From Luteitalea sp. (GTDB lineage: Bacteria > Acidobacteriota > Vicinamibacteria > Vicinamibacterales > Vicinamibacteraceae), in NCBI GenBank assembly GCA_009377605.1, contig WHTT01000075.1, positions 1 to 32,153 on the forward strand: a stretch of DNA of 32,153 nt, read 5' to 3'. The position numbers and the translations under genes are program-made. The notes below the pieces were generated by a model. It worked only from the letters and a program-made list of their open reading frames with translations. It ran no database searches and was not told where the DNA came from. Below, in pieces: positions 1-8,617 of the stretch. Positions within the stretch are counted from its first letter, which is position 1. Each line of letters begins with the position of its first letter.

Positions 1-657
1 ATGTGAGCGGGCTGGACCACCTCCCGCTCGAACCGGGCGCGTACTATGTGATGGACCGCGGGTACGTGGACTTCGCGCGCCTGCATCGCTTCGAGCGGGC
101 CAAGGCCTTCTTCGTCATTCGCGCCCGCAAGGACCTGGACTTCCGGGTGGTGGCGTCGCAGCCCGTGGACAAGACCACGGGGCTGCGCTGCGATCAGACG
201 ATCACACTCGGGGGCGTGAAGTCCGCCCAGGCGTATCCCGATCGGCTGCGCCGCGTCCGCTACACCGCCCCGGACACCGGCCAGCGCCTGGTCCTGTTGA
301 CCAACTGCTTCCTGCTCGATGCGATCACCCTCACGCGCCTGTACCGGGCGCGCTGGCAGGTGGAATTGTTCTTCAAATGGATCAAACAACACCTCCGCAT
401 CAAGGCCTTCTACGGGACGTCGGCCAACGCGGTCCGGACCCAAATCTGGATCGCCGTGTGCGTCTACGTGCTGGTGGCGATCCTCGCCAAAGAGCAGACC
501 GTGGCCCGAAATCCCAGCGAGATTCTGCACATCCTCGGCATTGTGCTTTTCGAAAAAGTCCCTGTGCATCAAGCGCTTACAGCGGAACGCGAAATCGTTC
601 CGGAAAGTGGTGACCCTAACCAGTTGTTACTATTCGACTTTTAACCGGACAGTAGTG
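1..657 (+). mobile_element. 3' part of an IS4-family insertion sequence
   Basis: The window opens inside a transposase gene and the element seems to end shortly after its stop codon. Just past the TAA at 642-644 the sequence AACCGGACAGTAGTG (643-657) looks like a terminal inverted repeat of an IS4-type element, but the left end lies outside the window, so the pairing cannot be checked and the end position is approximate. Directly after it, a long open frame without its own ATG begins, which is what an insertion into a gene would leave. Confidence 0.5.
3..644 (+). CDS. IS4-family DDE transposase, C-terminal part
   Basis: This is the C-terminal 213 residues of a DDE transposase; the 5' end is cut by the window edge, so the first residue is not a real start. 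The second catalytic Asp region is visible as VMDRGYVDFARL near the beginning, which also matches the usual D-R-G-Y pattern. The third catalytic residue sits in YRARWQVELFFKWIK, an exact fit to the Y-x2-R-x3-E-x6-K signature of the IS4 family, followed by a conserved tail (AVRTQIWIAVCVYVLVAI). The first Asp is outside the window. The protein would catalyse cut-and-paste movement of its own IS. The visible part has no frameshift, so the copy may be functional. Confidence 0.9.
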   Translation: MSGLDHLPLEPGAYYVMDRGYVDFARLHRFERAKAFFVIRARKDLDFRVVASQPVDKTTGLRCDQTITLGGVKSAQAYPDRLRRVRYTAPDTGQRLVLLTNCFLLDAITLTRLYRARWQVELFFKWIKQHLRIKAFYGTSANAVRTQIWIAVCVYVLVAILAKEQTVARNPSEILHILGIVLFEKVPVHQALTAEREIVPESGDPNQLLLFDF

Positions 658-754
658 CGATACGACCGGTCTTGACAGCAACACGGTCAATGACGCTGGC
701 CAGTACGTACTCCGTTCGTCCGATCCCACGTTCCAAACGGGGGTTGAGGAGCTC

Positions 755-1516
755 GTGGGCCCTGGGCAGTTCGTGCCGCGAACTGCGGCCAATCACACAA
801 CCTATGCGCTCATCGAGACCTTCTCTGTGGACTGGCAGTACGTCGACATGACAGATTCGTTCGCGATCGTGCAGTACATCAACACCAGCGTCCACCGTGT
901 GCGCTTCTTCAACGAAGCACTCAGCGCGGAACAATCGGCTGGACTGACGCTGAACATCACGAATCCAAATGGCAATTACCGTGAGGGGGCCGGGATCGTC
1001 TCAAGACCTGACAAACACGCGATCCCGTCGACACAGTGCGGCGTCGTTCCGATCGATATTGTGACGGCCGTTGGCCCGAATGGCAGTGACCCGTTCACGT
1101 GGGACCTCGCCCATCTCGGGATCAATCTGTCGACTGGACTATCGTGCGCTTGCTCTCAACTTCCAAAGGTGTTCGAGGACTCTCTAATACTCTCATCTGG
1201 GTTGCCCTGGATGGTTGTAAAGGGCGGGAAGGGGCTCTATTTCGAGCTTGGCCAGCCCGCTCTCACTCTCACCAAGAGTGCCTATTGGGTGAGCGCTGCG
1301 ATGTATTCTCAGGTTCCCTACGGTGCTTCCCTTCGATCGGGCAACGCTTGCCATTATACTGATGGTGCACCCGCAGCGTTCTTACTGGATGACGGCAAGT
1401 TGTGGCCCGTAAGCTGCCCTGAGATTATCGCGGCGAACAATTCGCAAGCAACCTATATCCCACCGCAGCAATACCATTCATACGGATTTGGGCCGCCTCT
1501 ATACTGCGTGAAGTAG
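755..1516 (+). CDS. hypothetical protein, probably 5'-truncated by the upstream IS
   Basis: I do not recognise this family. The frame is open back to 656 (stop at 653-655), immediately after the presumed IS end, and has no ATG near its beginning. A GTG at 755 preceded by GAGGAG (746-751) is the only plausible start and may be fortuitous. The 253 residues are rich in Asn, Thr, Tyr, Gly and Ser with several Cys, as in extracytoplasmic proteins, and show no transmembrane segment. If the original signal peptide was upstream, the IS removed it. GC is visibly lower than in the genes beyond 4 kb, fitting acquired DNA. It could be an inactive remnant or still be read from an IS-borne promoter. Confidence 0.5.
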   Translation: MGPGQFVPRTAANHTTYALIETFSVDWQYVDMTDSFAIVQYINTSVHRVRFFNEALSAEQSAGLTLNITNPNGNYREGAGIVSRPDKHAIPSTQCGVVPIDIVTAVGPNGSDPFTWDLAHLGINLSTGLSCACSQLPKVFEDSLILSSGLPWMVVKGGKGLYFELGQPALTLTKSAYWVSAAMYSQVPYGASLRSGNACHYTDGAPAAFLLDDGKLWPVSCPEIIAANNSQATYIPPQQYHSYGFGPPLYCVK

Positions 1517-1672
1517 CGGCCTGCTGTGGGGGCACGATGGTAGGAGTTCCTGAGCAAGCGATACCGAGACACATCAGACACCCAGCCAAGCGTGTCATTT
1601 CAGTGGTCGAGGTGCAACGCGAGCTGACCGAATCCTAGCTACGAATCCGACTTGCCAGGGGCAAGGGTTAGA

Positions 1673-2797
1673 ATGCAGTTCGTGAATGTGCTTTCTTCTT
1701 CGCCTCAGAAAATCGCACGCCTGGGATGGAAGCTGATCACTGAACGGTCTCTCCAGCGAACCGGGGACCGGATCCTTGGTGCCCTGGAGTTGCCGAGACC
1801 GATGCAGGCGTACAGCCACTGGCTCAACATTCGCGGTTGGGCCTGCGCTCGTGACGGCCAGCCAGTGACGGTCGTCGTGAAAGCTGGTGGAAGGACGCTA
1901 GCGGAATTGCATCCGAGTACACCTCGGCCGGACGTTGCCCGGGTCCATCCCGGCGTGCCCGGAAGTGACCGATCAGGCTTTGAATCAATCGTGCCGGCAT
2001 CGGCCCTTCCACGGCGTCGCATGGCTGTTGTGAGGGTAGAGGCGCAAATTGGAAACGCGAGCGTTTCGGTAACGCGAACCCTCAGCGTTGTTCCCGTGCT
2101 GAGGTTCTCTGGACGCTCGTTCGGCTTACCGCGGTTCGCCTATGAAAAGGTATGGGATCGTTCGTCGGCAACACTGGCGGACGCTCGTATTTCAGTTGCA
2201 GGTTACGACGACGACGCGGAATGGAAGCGCTCAGGTGCGTCGACGGCTAATCACGTCGCCGAAAAGACGCAAATCTCGCCAAGCGATATCGTTCTCGAGG
2301 TTGGCTGTGGAGCCGGACGTGTAGGTACACAGCTCGCCCACCGCTGCAGCCGATGGATTGGGGCGGACGTGTCCTCAAATATGCTGAAATTCGCTGAAGT
2401 TGCGCTGCGAGAGTCCGGCCAAGCGAACGTATCATTTGTCCATCTCAATGGAGTCGACCTCACAGGCGTTGCCCATACGACGATCGACGTCGTTTACTGC
2501 ACCACGGTTTTCATGCACCTTGACGAGTGGGAGCGCTTCCGATATGTCGCCGATTCCTTCCGTGTACTTCGACCCGGCGGAAGGATCTATTTCGACAATT
2601 TCGATCTAGGCAGCGAGATGGGATGGGCACTATTCGAAGAGACTTCACGTCTAGACGCTGCGGCCCGTCCGCCGAATGTGAGCAAATCATCAACGGGCGA
2701 GGAGCTTCGCGTGTACGCTGAAAAAGCTGGGTTCGTGAACATCGAAATTGAAAGAGGGGCGCTTTTCGTGACTATTGTTGCAGAAAAGCCGCGTTAG
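1673..2797 (+). CDS. class I SAM-dependent methyltransferase with N-terminal beta domain
   Basis: I chose the ATG at 1673 because AAGGG lies just upstream; a TTG at 1652 is in frame but has no ribosome site. The product is 374 residues. The C-terminal half is a Rossmann-fold methyltransferase: motif I VLEVGCGAGR (about 207-216), the acidic end of strand 2 in IGADVS (Asp about 232), and a motif-IV-like DVVYCTTVFMHL followed by FRVLRPGGRIYFDNF, typical of Methyltransf_11/25. Residues about 43-137 form a separate domain (RGWACARDG...RPDVARVHP...SGF) of a kind I associate with surface-polysaccharide glycosyltransferases and methyltransferases. A role in modifying a glycan or lipid-linked sugar is an inference. 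No operon partner is visible. Confidence 0.82.
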   Translation: MQFVNVLSSSPQKIARLGWKLITERSLQRTGDRILGALELPRPMQAYSHWLNIRGWACARDGQPVTVVVKAGGRTLAELHPSTPRPDVARVHPGVPGSDRSGFESIVPASALPRRRMAVVRVEAQIGNASVSVTRTLSVVPVLRFSGRSFGLPRFAYEKVWDRSSATLADARISVAGYDDDAEWKRSGASTANHVAEKTQISPSDIVLEVGCGAGRVGTQLAHRCSRWIGADVSSNMLKFAEVALRESGQANVSFVHLNGVDLTGVAHTTIDVVYCTTVFMHLDEWERFRYVADSFRVLRPGGRIYFDNFDLGSEMGWALFEETSRLDAAARPPNVSKSSTGEELRVYAEKAGFVNIEIERGALFVTIVAEKPR

Positions 2798-3039
2798 GAA
2801 AGGCTGAATGCGGTTGACCCGCACCCCAGTCCTCCACTGCTGAGTGATGCTGGCGGCGGCACTATCGCGGAAGGCATTGTGAGGAATTCTGTTCATTGCC
2901 CTCGCGATTCGCATCGTTCCAGCAGCATTCCATGGTTGCCAGTCGGAGCGTGTCACAAGAACGTTAGCGTCCGACAAACACCGTCAGGGGCGGTACGCTT
3001 GACCGAGGGACTTCTGCGGGCCTGTTGCGGAAGGGGCCG

Positions 3040-3385
3040 CTACGAGCCGCCGTGTGCCCAGCGGCGATAGGCTTCGATCCATTCCCAGCGGGGCGGCGGC
3101 GGTGACGGGAGCGGCAGGTTCAGGATAGGAATCCGCTGGCGTTGGCGACCTCGGCGGCAAACCGCCACGATCTCGTCAGCGTCATTCAGATCCAGCTTTT
3201 TCGACTCGGACCGTCACGCCAACGATGTCGGTCTCAAATGGGACGGCGAGGTGCTCCTCCAGCATCGTGAGGAATCCGATCCGTTGTCCCGACTCGCCAT
3301 AGGCGTCGACAATGGCTTCTTCGATGAGGGCGTCGAGCTGTCGAGCGCTGAGACGCGCTCGCCCGCGGGCATTCCGAGATAGGCG
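3040..3385 (-). pseudogene. decayed IS66-associated small protein (frameshifted)
   Basis: On the minus strand, two frames together give one continuous protein. The first, in the same frame as and just after the transposase stop, reads RLSARQLDALIEEAIVDAYG...FLTMLEEHLAVPFETD and ends at a stop after VRVEKAGSE. The second frame picks up at KLDLNDADEIVAVCRRGRQR and runs to PRWEWIEAYRRWAHGGS. A one-base shift near the VRVEK codons joins them. From memory, small proteins of this type sit right after IS66 transposases in several phyla and are often labelled calcium-binding; their function is unknown. There is no convincing start codon, so the gene is broken at both ends. Confidence 0.6.
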
Positions 3386-3639
3386 TCACGGCTCGGTACG
3401 GGTTTGGCGGCGGTATCGCCCGGTCCAGCTCTTCGGCGTGAGTTCGTGGATCAGGCGGTGCGGGTGCGTCGCCAGGCGAATGAGGACGTCTTTCAGATAT
3501 GCGAAGGGCGGGACGTCGACCAGTTTGCAGCTCTGGACGAGCGCGTAGAGGAGCGCGGCGCGGCAAGCGCCTTCGAAGCTGCCGGCGAATAACCAATTCT
3601 TGCGACCGACCGCGACGACACGCAGCTGATTCTCCGCGC
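3386..3639 (-). pseudogene. IS66-family transposase, C-terminal remnant
   Basis: Reading the minus strand from 3639, the frame gives RAENQLRVVAVGRKNWLFAG, then SFEGACRAALLYALVQSCKL, VDVPPFAYLKDVLIRLATHP and HRLIHELTPKSW, ending at TGA (3386-3388). This is the highly conserved end of IS66 TnpC proteins, including the final catalytic Glu context (RAEN) and the IS66 C-terminal domain. Upstream the frame meets a TAA and no further transposase sequence follows, so only about 85 of roughly 500 residues remain. The remnant shows the region between the methyltransferase and the M14 peptidase was once invaded by IS66. Confidence 0.8.
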
Positions 3640-4171
3640 GGGAATGCCGCCTGCCTGATTATGCCGCGCACCTCGGTCTCGCGCGCGGATTCAAGGATTC
3701 GCCGCAGAAGCGAGGGTGGCTGACGCGGCATAATTCCTGTGGTCTCCTCACTCCGGGAATAACGCCGTCCGAGGGGCGCTGATATCACGCGCTATGTTAA
3801 CCACAGCCCACATCCCAAAGGGCCACCTACACCCAACAGGGCCTTCATCCGTCCTATGTGCCATCGGTTACTTCCAGAATTCCTGAATGCGCGACATTCA
3901 GTGAGCGACCATTCCCGCAGCACACCTCGCTCCGATCTGTTTCCGTGCACGGGCCGAGCGATCCTCCTCTTGGTCGGCATCTGGATCATTCCCACGCTGA
4001 GCCTTACGGACCAGGTGCGCCTGCTGACCGCGGCTGAGCGCGTGCTCGACGGAGAAGTGGCGCTCGTCGGCGCCTACAGCAGGGAAGGGATTCATCATCC
4101 AGGTCACTTGGATCCCTAGATCCCTTGACCCCTTGATCCCTTTTCTTCGCCGCGTCCTTCGTGGTGCGTCG
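3640..4171. other. gene-free stretch downstream of the M14 peptidase
   Basis: About 530 bases hold no protein I can recognise on either strand; open frames here lack family features. The only structured item is the tandem octamer block at 4111-4142, just past the peptidase stop. The left part may still contain unrecognisable IS66 sequence. Confidence 0.5.
4111..4142. repeat. four tandem octamers of the type GATCCCTT
   Basis: Four consecutive eight-base units are seen: GATCCCTA, GATCCCTT, GACCCCTT, GATCCCTT. They lie 30 bases beyond the stop of the M14 peptidase on the opposite side from its start. The same octamer occurs at 26056-26079 and in reverse orientation near 25944-25976, so it is a recurring intergenic element and not a chance run. 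Its role is unknown. Confidence 0.8.
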
Positions 4172-6871
4172 TCAGTTGCGCGAGGACGACGAAGACGTCG
4201 CGCCCTCGGCTGCTTCAGAGCCACCAAGCAGCAGCGAGTTGAAGAGCAGCTTGAAGGTGCCGTGGGGTTGACCACGATGCTGTACGCGGAAGCCCAACAT
4301 CACGACGCGGCCCCTTTCGACGGTGGCTTCCAGCGCCGCGGCCTTCTCGTGCAGGTACGACTCGCCGAGCAGCCAGCCGCTCATTAGCGCATCCTCGCCT
4401 GGATAGGACGCGACGATCTTCACGTTCGCCGGTGGCGTCGGCGCAGCCTCCTCCGGTGCCCGTGAACGTCCGCGACGGTAACCCACGTCGAAGGCAGGGC
4501 TCCCGGCAAAGAACGCCGCAGCCTCTTCTGGCATGCCCCAGGCAACTGGGTGGCTGTTGTCGACATCGATCTTCAGGATCGTCCCTGGACAGAAGAACTC
4601 GTTCTCGCGGAGGTCGGCCAGCACGTCCCTGACGGGAAGCCCGAACGCCTGAAGCGGCAGCTCACTGGCAGTATCGAGCGCGACGAGCGTGCCTCCTTCC
4701 GCCGCAAAGGTGTAGAGATTGGCCACACCGCGCGGCGTCATCCCACCGACGTATTCGTCTGGCATCGAGCCAGGCGCAAAACCCTTGAGCATGCTGTCAT
4801 AGGTCGCATCCGGAAGCACGATCACGTCGAATCGCTTGCCGAGGTCGCCGGCACGGATGTCCTTGTCGCGAATGGTCGTGTATGGAAACTCGTACTGCTC
4901 CAGCACCCACCGCGTCCATCCCTCGTCCATGTTGCCGCCCCACGCGTTGTAGAGACCAATGCGAGGAGGCTCGACGCGCATGAGCTCACCTTGCGGTGCA
5001 TTGTCGAGGGCGACCGGCGAGAGACCGAGGGCAGCAGTGGCTTTGATCCGATCATGCGTTTCCTGCCCCGCCATCACCACGAAGGCCCCCGCCGGCCACT
5101 GCTGTCCGTTGGCGTTGATCGGCGCCGTGGCGCGATGGACGATCTCGCCCTCCTTCAGGAGACGGTTCACCGCGATGAACGCCTCGTTGGTCCGCGGATC
5201 GATGAGGTAGGCGCCCTCGGCGGCCGCCGGAACGGCGTCGCTCGCCAGCGAGACCTCTTCCACGGGCTCCGTTTGTGCGGTCACCGCTTCTGCGATCTTG
5301 TCGACCGTTACGCCCATCTGGAGATTCAGTGTCCACCCCGTGATGTCGTACGGCTGCTCCGGCGGACCGTCGGGATACAGGCGCCGATCAGGGTAGACCT
5401 GCGGCGTCAGCAGATCGCGGACGTAAGGGAGACACGGCTGTGCGCCCTGGATCACGAAGCTCCCAACCGCATACTGTTTGCCGCCGGCGGTGAACGGCGC
5501 CGTGGCGCGCTCCACCTCCACTCCGCCTAGGCGCAGCACGTTGATCATGCGCGCGGCGGCCCCTGGGTCCCACTGCTCCGCCGGCACGACGTACGTCTCC
5601 TGTGCGCCCGCCTCCATGTGGTCGCGCGCCATTTGATAGATATCGAATAGCCATTCCTCCCGGCGCTTGGCGCCGATATCGAGGACTGCCATCGATGCCG
5701 TGTTCATGTACTCGCACGACATCTTGATCGTCCAGTGGCCGCCGAGATACGGGCTCGGATAGTAGGTGCTGGGCTCGGTCGTCGACTCGCCATTGGCAAA
5801 GCGCTTGGGAAACGACTTCACGTCGTAGTCGGCCGGCGTTGCCGTCGCGTGGGCCGTTTCCGTGAGAATCCCCACCATGTTGTGAAAATAGGGCGCCGTG
5901 CGCATGCCACCGTTCCACCACGTGTCGAACTGCAATCGCGAGACGGCACCGACCTTGCCCTCCTGATCGAGGCGGCGGGTCATGGCATCCCCAACGGCGT
6001 TGATCCCACGGAGCACGAGGGGCGGGATGTTGAAGTTCGACGGATCCTCGAATGGCGGCACGAAGATGCGCGCCGGGAACGGCGCGGTTTGATGCTGGTT
6101 GTAGACGATCTGCGGGAACCACTCGTGGTAGAGCTGCCTCGCGCTATTACGCGACTCCGCCTGGTTGAACATGAACCAGTCACGATTGTTGTCGTGCCCG
6201 ACATACTTCTGGTACAGCTCGGGAAGCCGCATCTCCCACGGCTTGCCAACGTGCGTCATGTACCAGTCGGCAACGAGTGTCCCGCCGTCTGGGTTCATGT
6301 TCGGCACCAGGATGAAGATCACGTTGTCGCGGATGAACTTCATCTCGTCGGTCTCTTCCGTCACGGCTCTCCAGGCCATCCAGGGCGCGGTCTGGCCGTG
6401 CGCCACTTCGGTTGCGTGCAGTCCGAAGTCGATCCAGATCACGGCCTTGCCCTCCTGGGCCAACTGCGCCGCACGCTCGTCGGTGAGCGGACGCCCCTGC
6501 TCGTCGCGGTTCAACGCCAGTGCTCGCGCAATCTCCTTGTAGCGCGAGAGCTGTTTCATGTTGGCTTCCGACGAGATGATCGACATCAGCTGCGTCCGGC
6601 CCTCGGCGGTCTTGCCGATCTCGAGGAGCTGCATGCGCTCGGAGGCCGCGTCGAGCTTACGGAAGTAGTCGCCGATCTGCTCGTAGGTGGCGAGCTTGTA
6701 GTCGGAGCAGGGCGCAAAGCCGAGCACCGACGCCGGCGTCGGAACGCTCCCCTGGCGTGCCTCCCCCTGCGCCTCCCCGCCACGCGGGAGTGGCGCTCGC
6801 ATCGAGGCTTCGACGATTCCAATCGTGAGAATCAGGACCGCGAGCAGCGCGGCTCGAACAGATCGCAACAT
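4172..6871 (-). CDS. exported M14-family zinc carboxypeptidase
   Basis: An 899-residue secreted metallopeptidase. The ATG is preceded by TAGGAGGT at ideal spacing. Residues 1-23 form a signal peptide (MLRSVRAALLAVLILTIGIV). The M14 catalytic domain covers about 55-400: the H-x-x-E zinc pair in LHATEVAHGQ (His152, Glu155), PNMNPDG (190-196), NNRDW (228-232), the third zinc ligand His260 in YNQHQ, and the catalytic Glu338 in GILTETAH. The remaining 500 residues include a region from about 655 (PRIGLYNAWGGNMDEGWTRW) resembling a class I glutamine-amidotransferase-like fold. It should hydrolyse peptides in the periplasm or outside. It is the last gene of a minus-strand block with a sigma factor, an anti-sigma factor and a broken paralogue, starting 9 bases after the latter. 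Confidence 0.93.
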   Translation of the reverse strand: MLRSVRAALLAVLILTIGIVEASMRAPLPRGGEAQGEARQGSVPTPASVLGFAPCSDYKLATYEQIGDYFRKLDAASERMQLLEIGKTAEGRTQLMSIISSEANMKQLSRYKEIARALALNRDEQGRPLTDERAAQLAQEGKAVIWIDFGLHATEVAHGQTAPWMAWRAVTEETDEMKFIRDNVIFILVPNMNPDGGTLVADWYMTHVGKPWEMRLPELYQKYVGHDNNRDWFMFNQAESRNSARQLYHEWFPQIVYNQHQTAPFPARIFVPPFEDPSNFNIPPLVLRGINAVGDAMTRRLDQEGKVGAVSRLQFDTWWNGGMRTAPYFHNMVGILTETAHATATPADYDVKSFPKRFANGESTTEPSTYYPSPYLGGHWTIKMSCEYMNTASMAVLDIGAKRREEWLFDIYQMARDHMEAGAQETYVVPAEQWDPGAAARMINVLRLGGVEVERATAPFTAGGKQYAVGSFVIQGAQPCLPYVRDLLTPQVYPDRRLYPDGPPEQPYDITGWTLNLQMGVTVDKIAEAVTAQTEPVEEVSLASDAVPAAAEGAYLIDPRTNEAFIAVNRLLKEGEIVHRATAPINANGQQWPAGAFVVMAGQETHDRIKATAALGLSPVALDNAPQGELMRVEPPRIGLYNAWGGNMDEGWTRWVLEQYEFPYTTIRDKDIRAGDLGKRFDVIVLPDATYDSMLKGFAPGSMPDEYVGGMTPRGVANLYTFAAEGGTLVALDTASELPLQAFGLPVRDVLADLRENEFFCPGTILKIDVDNSHPVAWGMPEEAAAFFAGSPAFDVGYRRGRSRAPEEAAPTPPANVKIVASYPGEDALMSGWLLGESYLHEKAAALEATVERGRVVMLGFRVQHRGQPHGTFKLLFNSLLLGGSEAAEGATSSSSSRN

Positions 6872-6880
6872 CCAGACCTC

Positions 6881-7817
6881 CTACAAGGTGGGCGTTATCG
6901 GCAACGTGCCATCGAGCGTGGAGAGAAACAGCGGATTGAACAGCAGCTTGAACGTGTTGTGGGGCTGTCCGCGCCAGTGCGGGCGGAAGCCGAAGAGCAC
7001 CACGTGTCCTTGGCCCACCGGAACGTGGACAGCCGCCGCACGCCCGGCCACGTAGCGCGACGCACCGAGCTCCCAACCGCTCGCCAGAAGGTCCTCCTGC
7101 GCGTACTCGACGAACACGTCCAGGTCTCGCGATGCCTGCGCATCCCCCTCGGCGGCGGCTGGAACTACGGCAAACGCCTGATTGTCGGAGAACATGGCAA
7201 TCGCCTGCCGCTCCATCCCGGCAGCCAGCGGGTGATCACTCTTGGACGTGATGCGCAGCAGCGAGCCTGAAATGAAGAGCTCCTGCGGCGGCACCTGCGC
7301 GACGGTGTTCCTCAAAGGCAAGCCGAACGTGAGGATCGCGAAGTCCGCGGCGTGGTCCCAGGCGACGAGCCAGCCGCCATTCTCCACGAACCGCCGCACG
7401 TTCGCCGCACCCTCGACCCCAATGCCTCCTACGTACGCCTCCGGCATCGTCCCATCGAGGTGCCCGTTCAGGATATCCTCCGCTTCCTCGTCGGCCAACA
7501 GAATCACATCATACCGAGAAAGGTCGCCCGTCTGGATGTCGCGGTTCGAGAGGTTCGTAAAAGAGAACTCGTATTGCTCGAGCAGCCACCGCGTCCACCC
7601 TTCGTCCATGTTGGCGAGAAAGCTCTTGTAGAGCCCAATACGCGGCGCGCGCAGCGGTTGCACGTCTTTCGGGGAGCGTCTCGAGCGCGCGGAAGGACAC
7701 ACCCAGCTCTTTGCCCTGTTCTTCCACGCGATCACGCGCCACCTGCTGAACGATGAGCGTGCCGTCGGGCGCCCTTGCCACCCGCGCCCCTGCCTTCAAG
7801 AGCCGGTTCACCGCCAC
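6881..7817 (-). pseudogene. decayed second M14 peptidase, C-terminal part only
   Basis: Two overlapping minus-strand frames read as one protein closely resembling the C-terminal third of the neighbouring peptidase. The first (from 7817, VAVNRLLKAGARVARAPDGT...VSFRALETLP) matches AVNRLLKEGEIVHRATAP of the intact copy; the second continues KDVQPLRAPRIGLYKSFLAN, then MDEGWTRWLLEQYEF to the end at LPITPTL. The frame switches by one base near 7675-7680. The whole signal peptide and catalytic domain, with His, Glu and His zinc ligands, are absent, because the anti-sigma gene stops at 7820, directly abutting the fragment. So this is a deletion plus frameshift remnant of a tandem duplicate. An alternative is a separately translated accessory domain, but the frameshift argues against it. 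Confidence 0.8.
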
Positions 7818-7819
7818 TC

Positions 7820-8617
7820 CTACGTAGCGAGCATCGCTTTGTCGAATGCCAACTGGATGAGAGCCTCGGGATCGATATCCGACACGAGGATGCAGGTGAC
7901 CTTGCCCTCGGGCCAGACGACCACCGTGATTTCTCCCACACGGTAGATCGAGAACTCAATGCCTTCATGCGTCCGTACCTCGAGCGGCGCCTCGGAGGGC
8001 AGCCGGCCCTGGTACATCTCGCAGAGCACGAGCTCTCCCTGTGGGCCACGATACATCGCGACAGTTGCCGCGTGACCGGCCACGTCCTGCACGCGTCCGC
8101 CCTCGAGCGAGTATTGCATCATCGCAAGGTCAATCACGCGGTAGGCAATGCCCCGATCCTTGAAGTAGCGCTCGAGCGTCGCGGCGTCGCGCGTCGCGCG
8201 CTCGAGGGGCAGCTCGCCGCGCCGAGCCGCAGCGAAGTCGGCCGCGACGGCGACCGGGACGCCCGACGGTCCGCGCAACCAGAGGACGGCCAGCGTTGCC
8301 AACACGACAACCGCCGCCGCAGCCGACGCGAGGCCGAGCGGCGAGAGTTGCCACCGCCACCACCGGCTTACGCCAGTCCGATCCGCGTCGGCCTGATCGA
8401 GCGCAGCCTGCACGCCCTCCGCGACGTCCGTCGGCACGGCACGCGGACCGCCAATTCGCCGCAGCGTCGCCTTGACCCATTGCAGCCGTTCGAGCTCGTC
8501 CCGACAGCGCGCACACGTTGTCAGGTGCGCACGAACGACTGCCTCCTGCTCGGCGTCGAGGCGGCCGTCGACCAACGCCTGGATGTCCTCAAAGGGATGG
8601 CGCATCTCGTCGCTCAT
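7820..8617 (-). CDS. membrane-anchored anti-sigma factor (zinc-finger type)
   Basis: A 265-residue protein whose ATG overlaps the sigma factor stop (ATGA), indicating translational coupling. The N-terminus has the anti-sigma zinc motif: an upstream His in MRHPFEDIQALVDG and H-x3-C-x2-C in HLTTCARC. One transmembrane helix follows (about 94-113, LGLASAAAAVVVLATLAVLW). The rest, about 150 residues, should lie outside the membrane and probably senses a signal. The protein would hold the ECF sigma factor inactive at the membrane until released. It abuts a peptidase fragment, so the original downstream gene may have been a full peptidase. Confidence 0.87.
   Translation of the reverse strand: MSDEMRHPFEDIQALVDGRLDAEQEAVVRAHLTTCARCRDELERLQWVKATLRRIGGPRAVPTDVAEGVQAALDQADADRTGVSRWWRWQLSPLGLASAAAAVVVLATLAVLWLRGPSGVPVAVAADFAAARRGELPLERATRDAATLERYFKDRGIAYRVIDLAMMQYSLEGGRVQDVAGHAATVAMYRGPQGELVLCEMYQGRLPSEAPLEVRTHEGIEFSIYRVGEITVVVWPEGKVTCILVSDIDPEALIQLAFDKAMLAT

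Noticed and set aside
3234-3788. 184-residue minus-strand open frame rich in Arg and Pro
   Set aside because: It is a shadow of the IS66 transposase remnant, which in another frame gives clear family sequence; the Arg/Pro-rich composition is typical of an antiparallel or shifted frame in GC-rich DNA.
5735-7270. 511-residue plus-strand open frame
   Set aside because: It lies antisense to the M14 peptidase and its fragment; its sequence is His/Arg/Val-rich without any domain, and the opposite strand has signal peptide, zinc ligands and a ribosome site.
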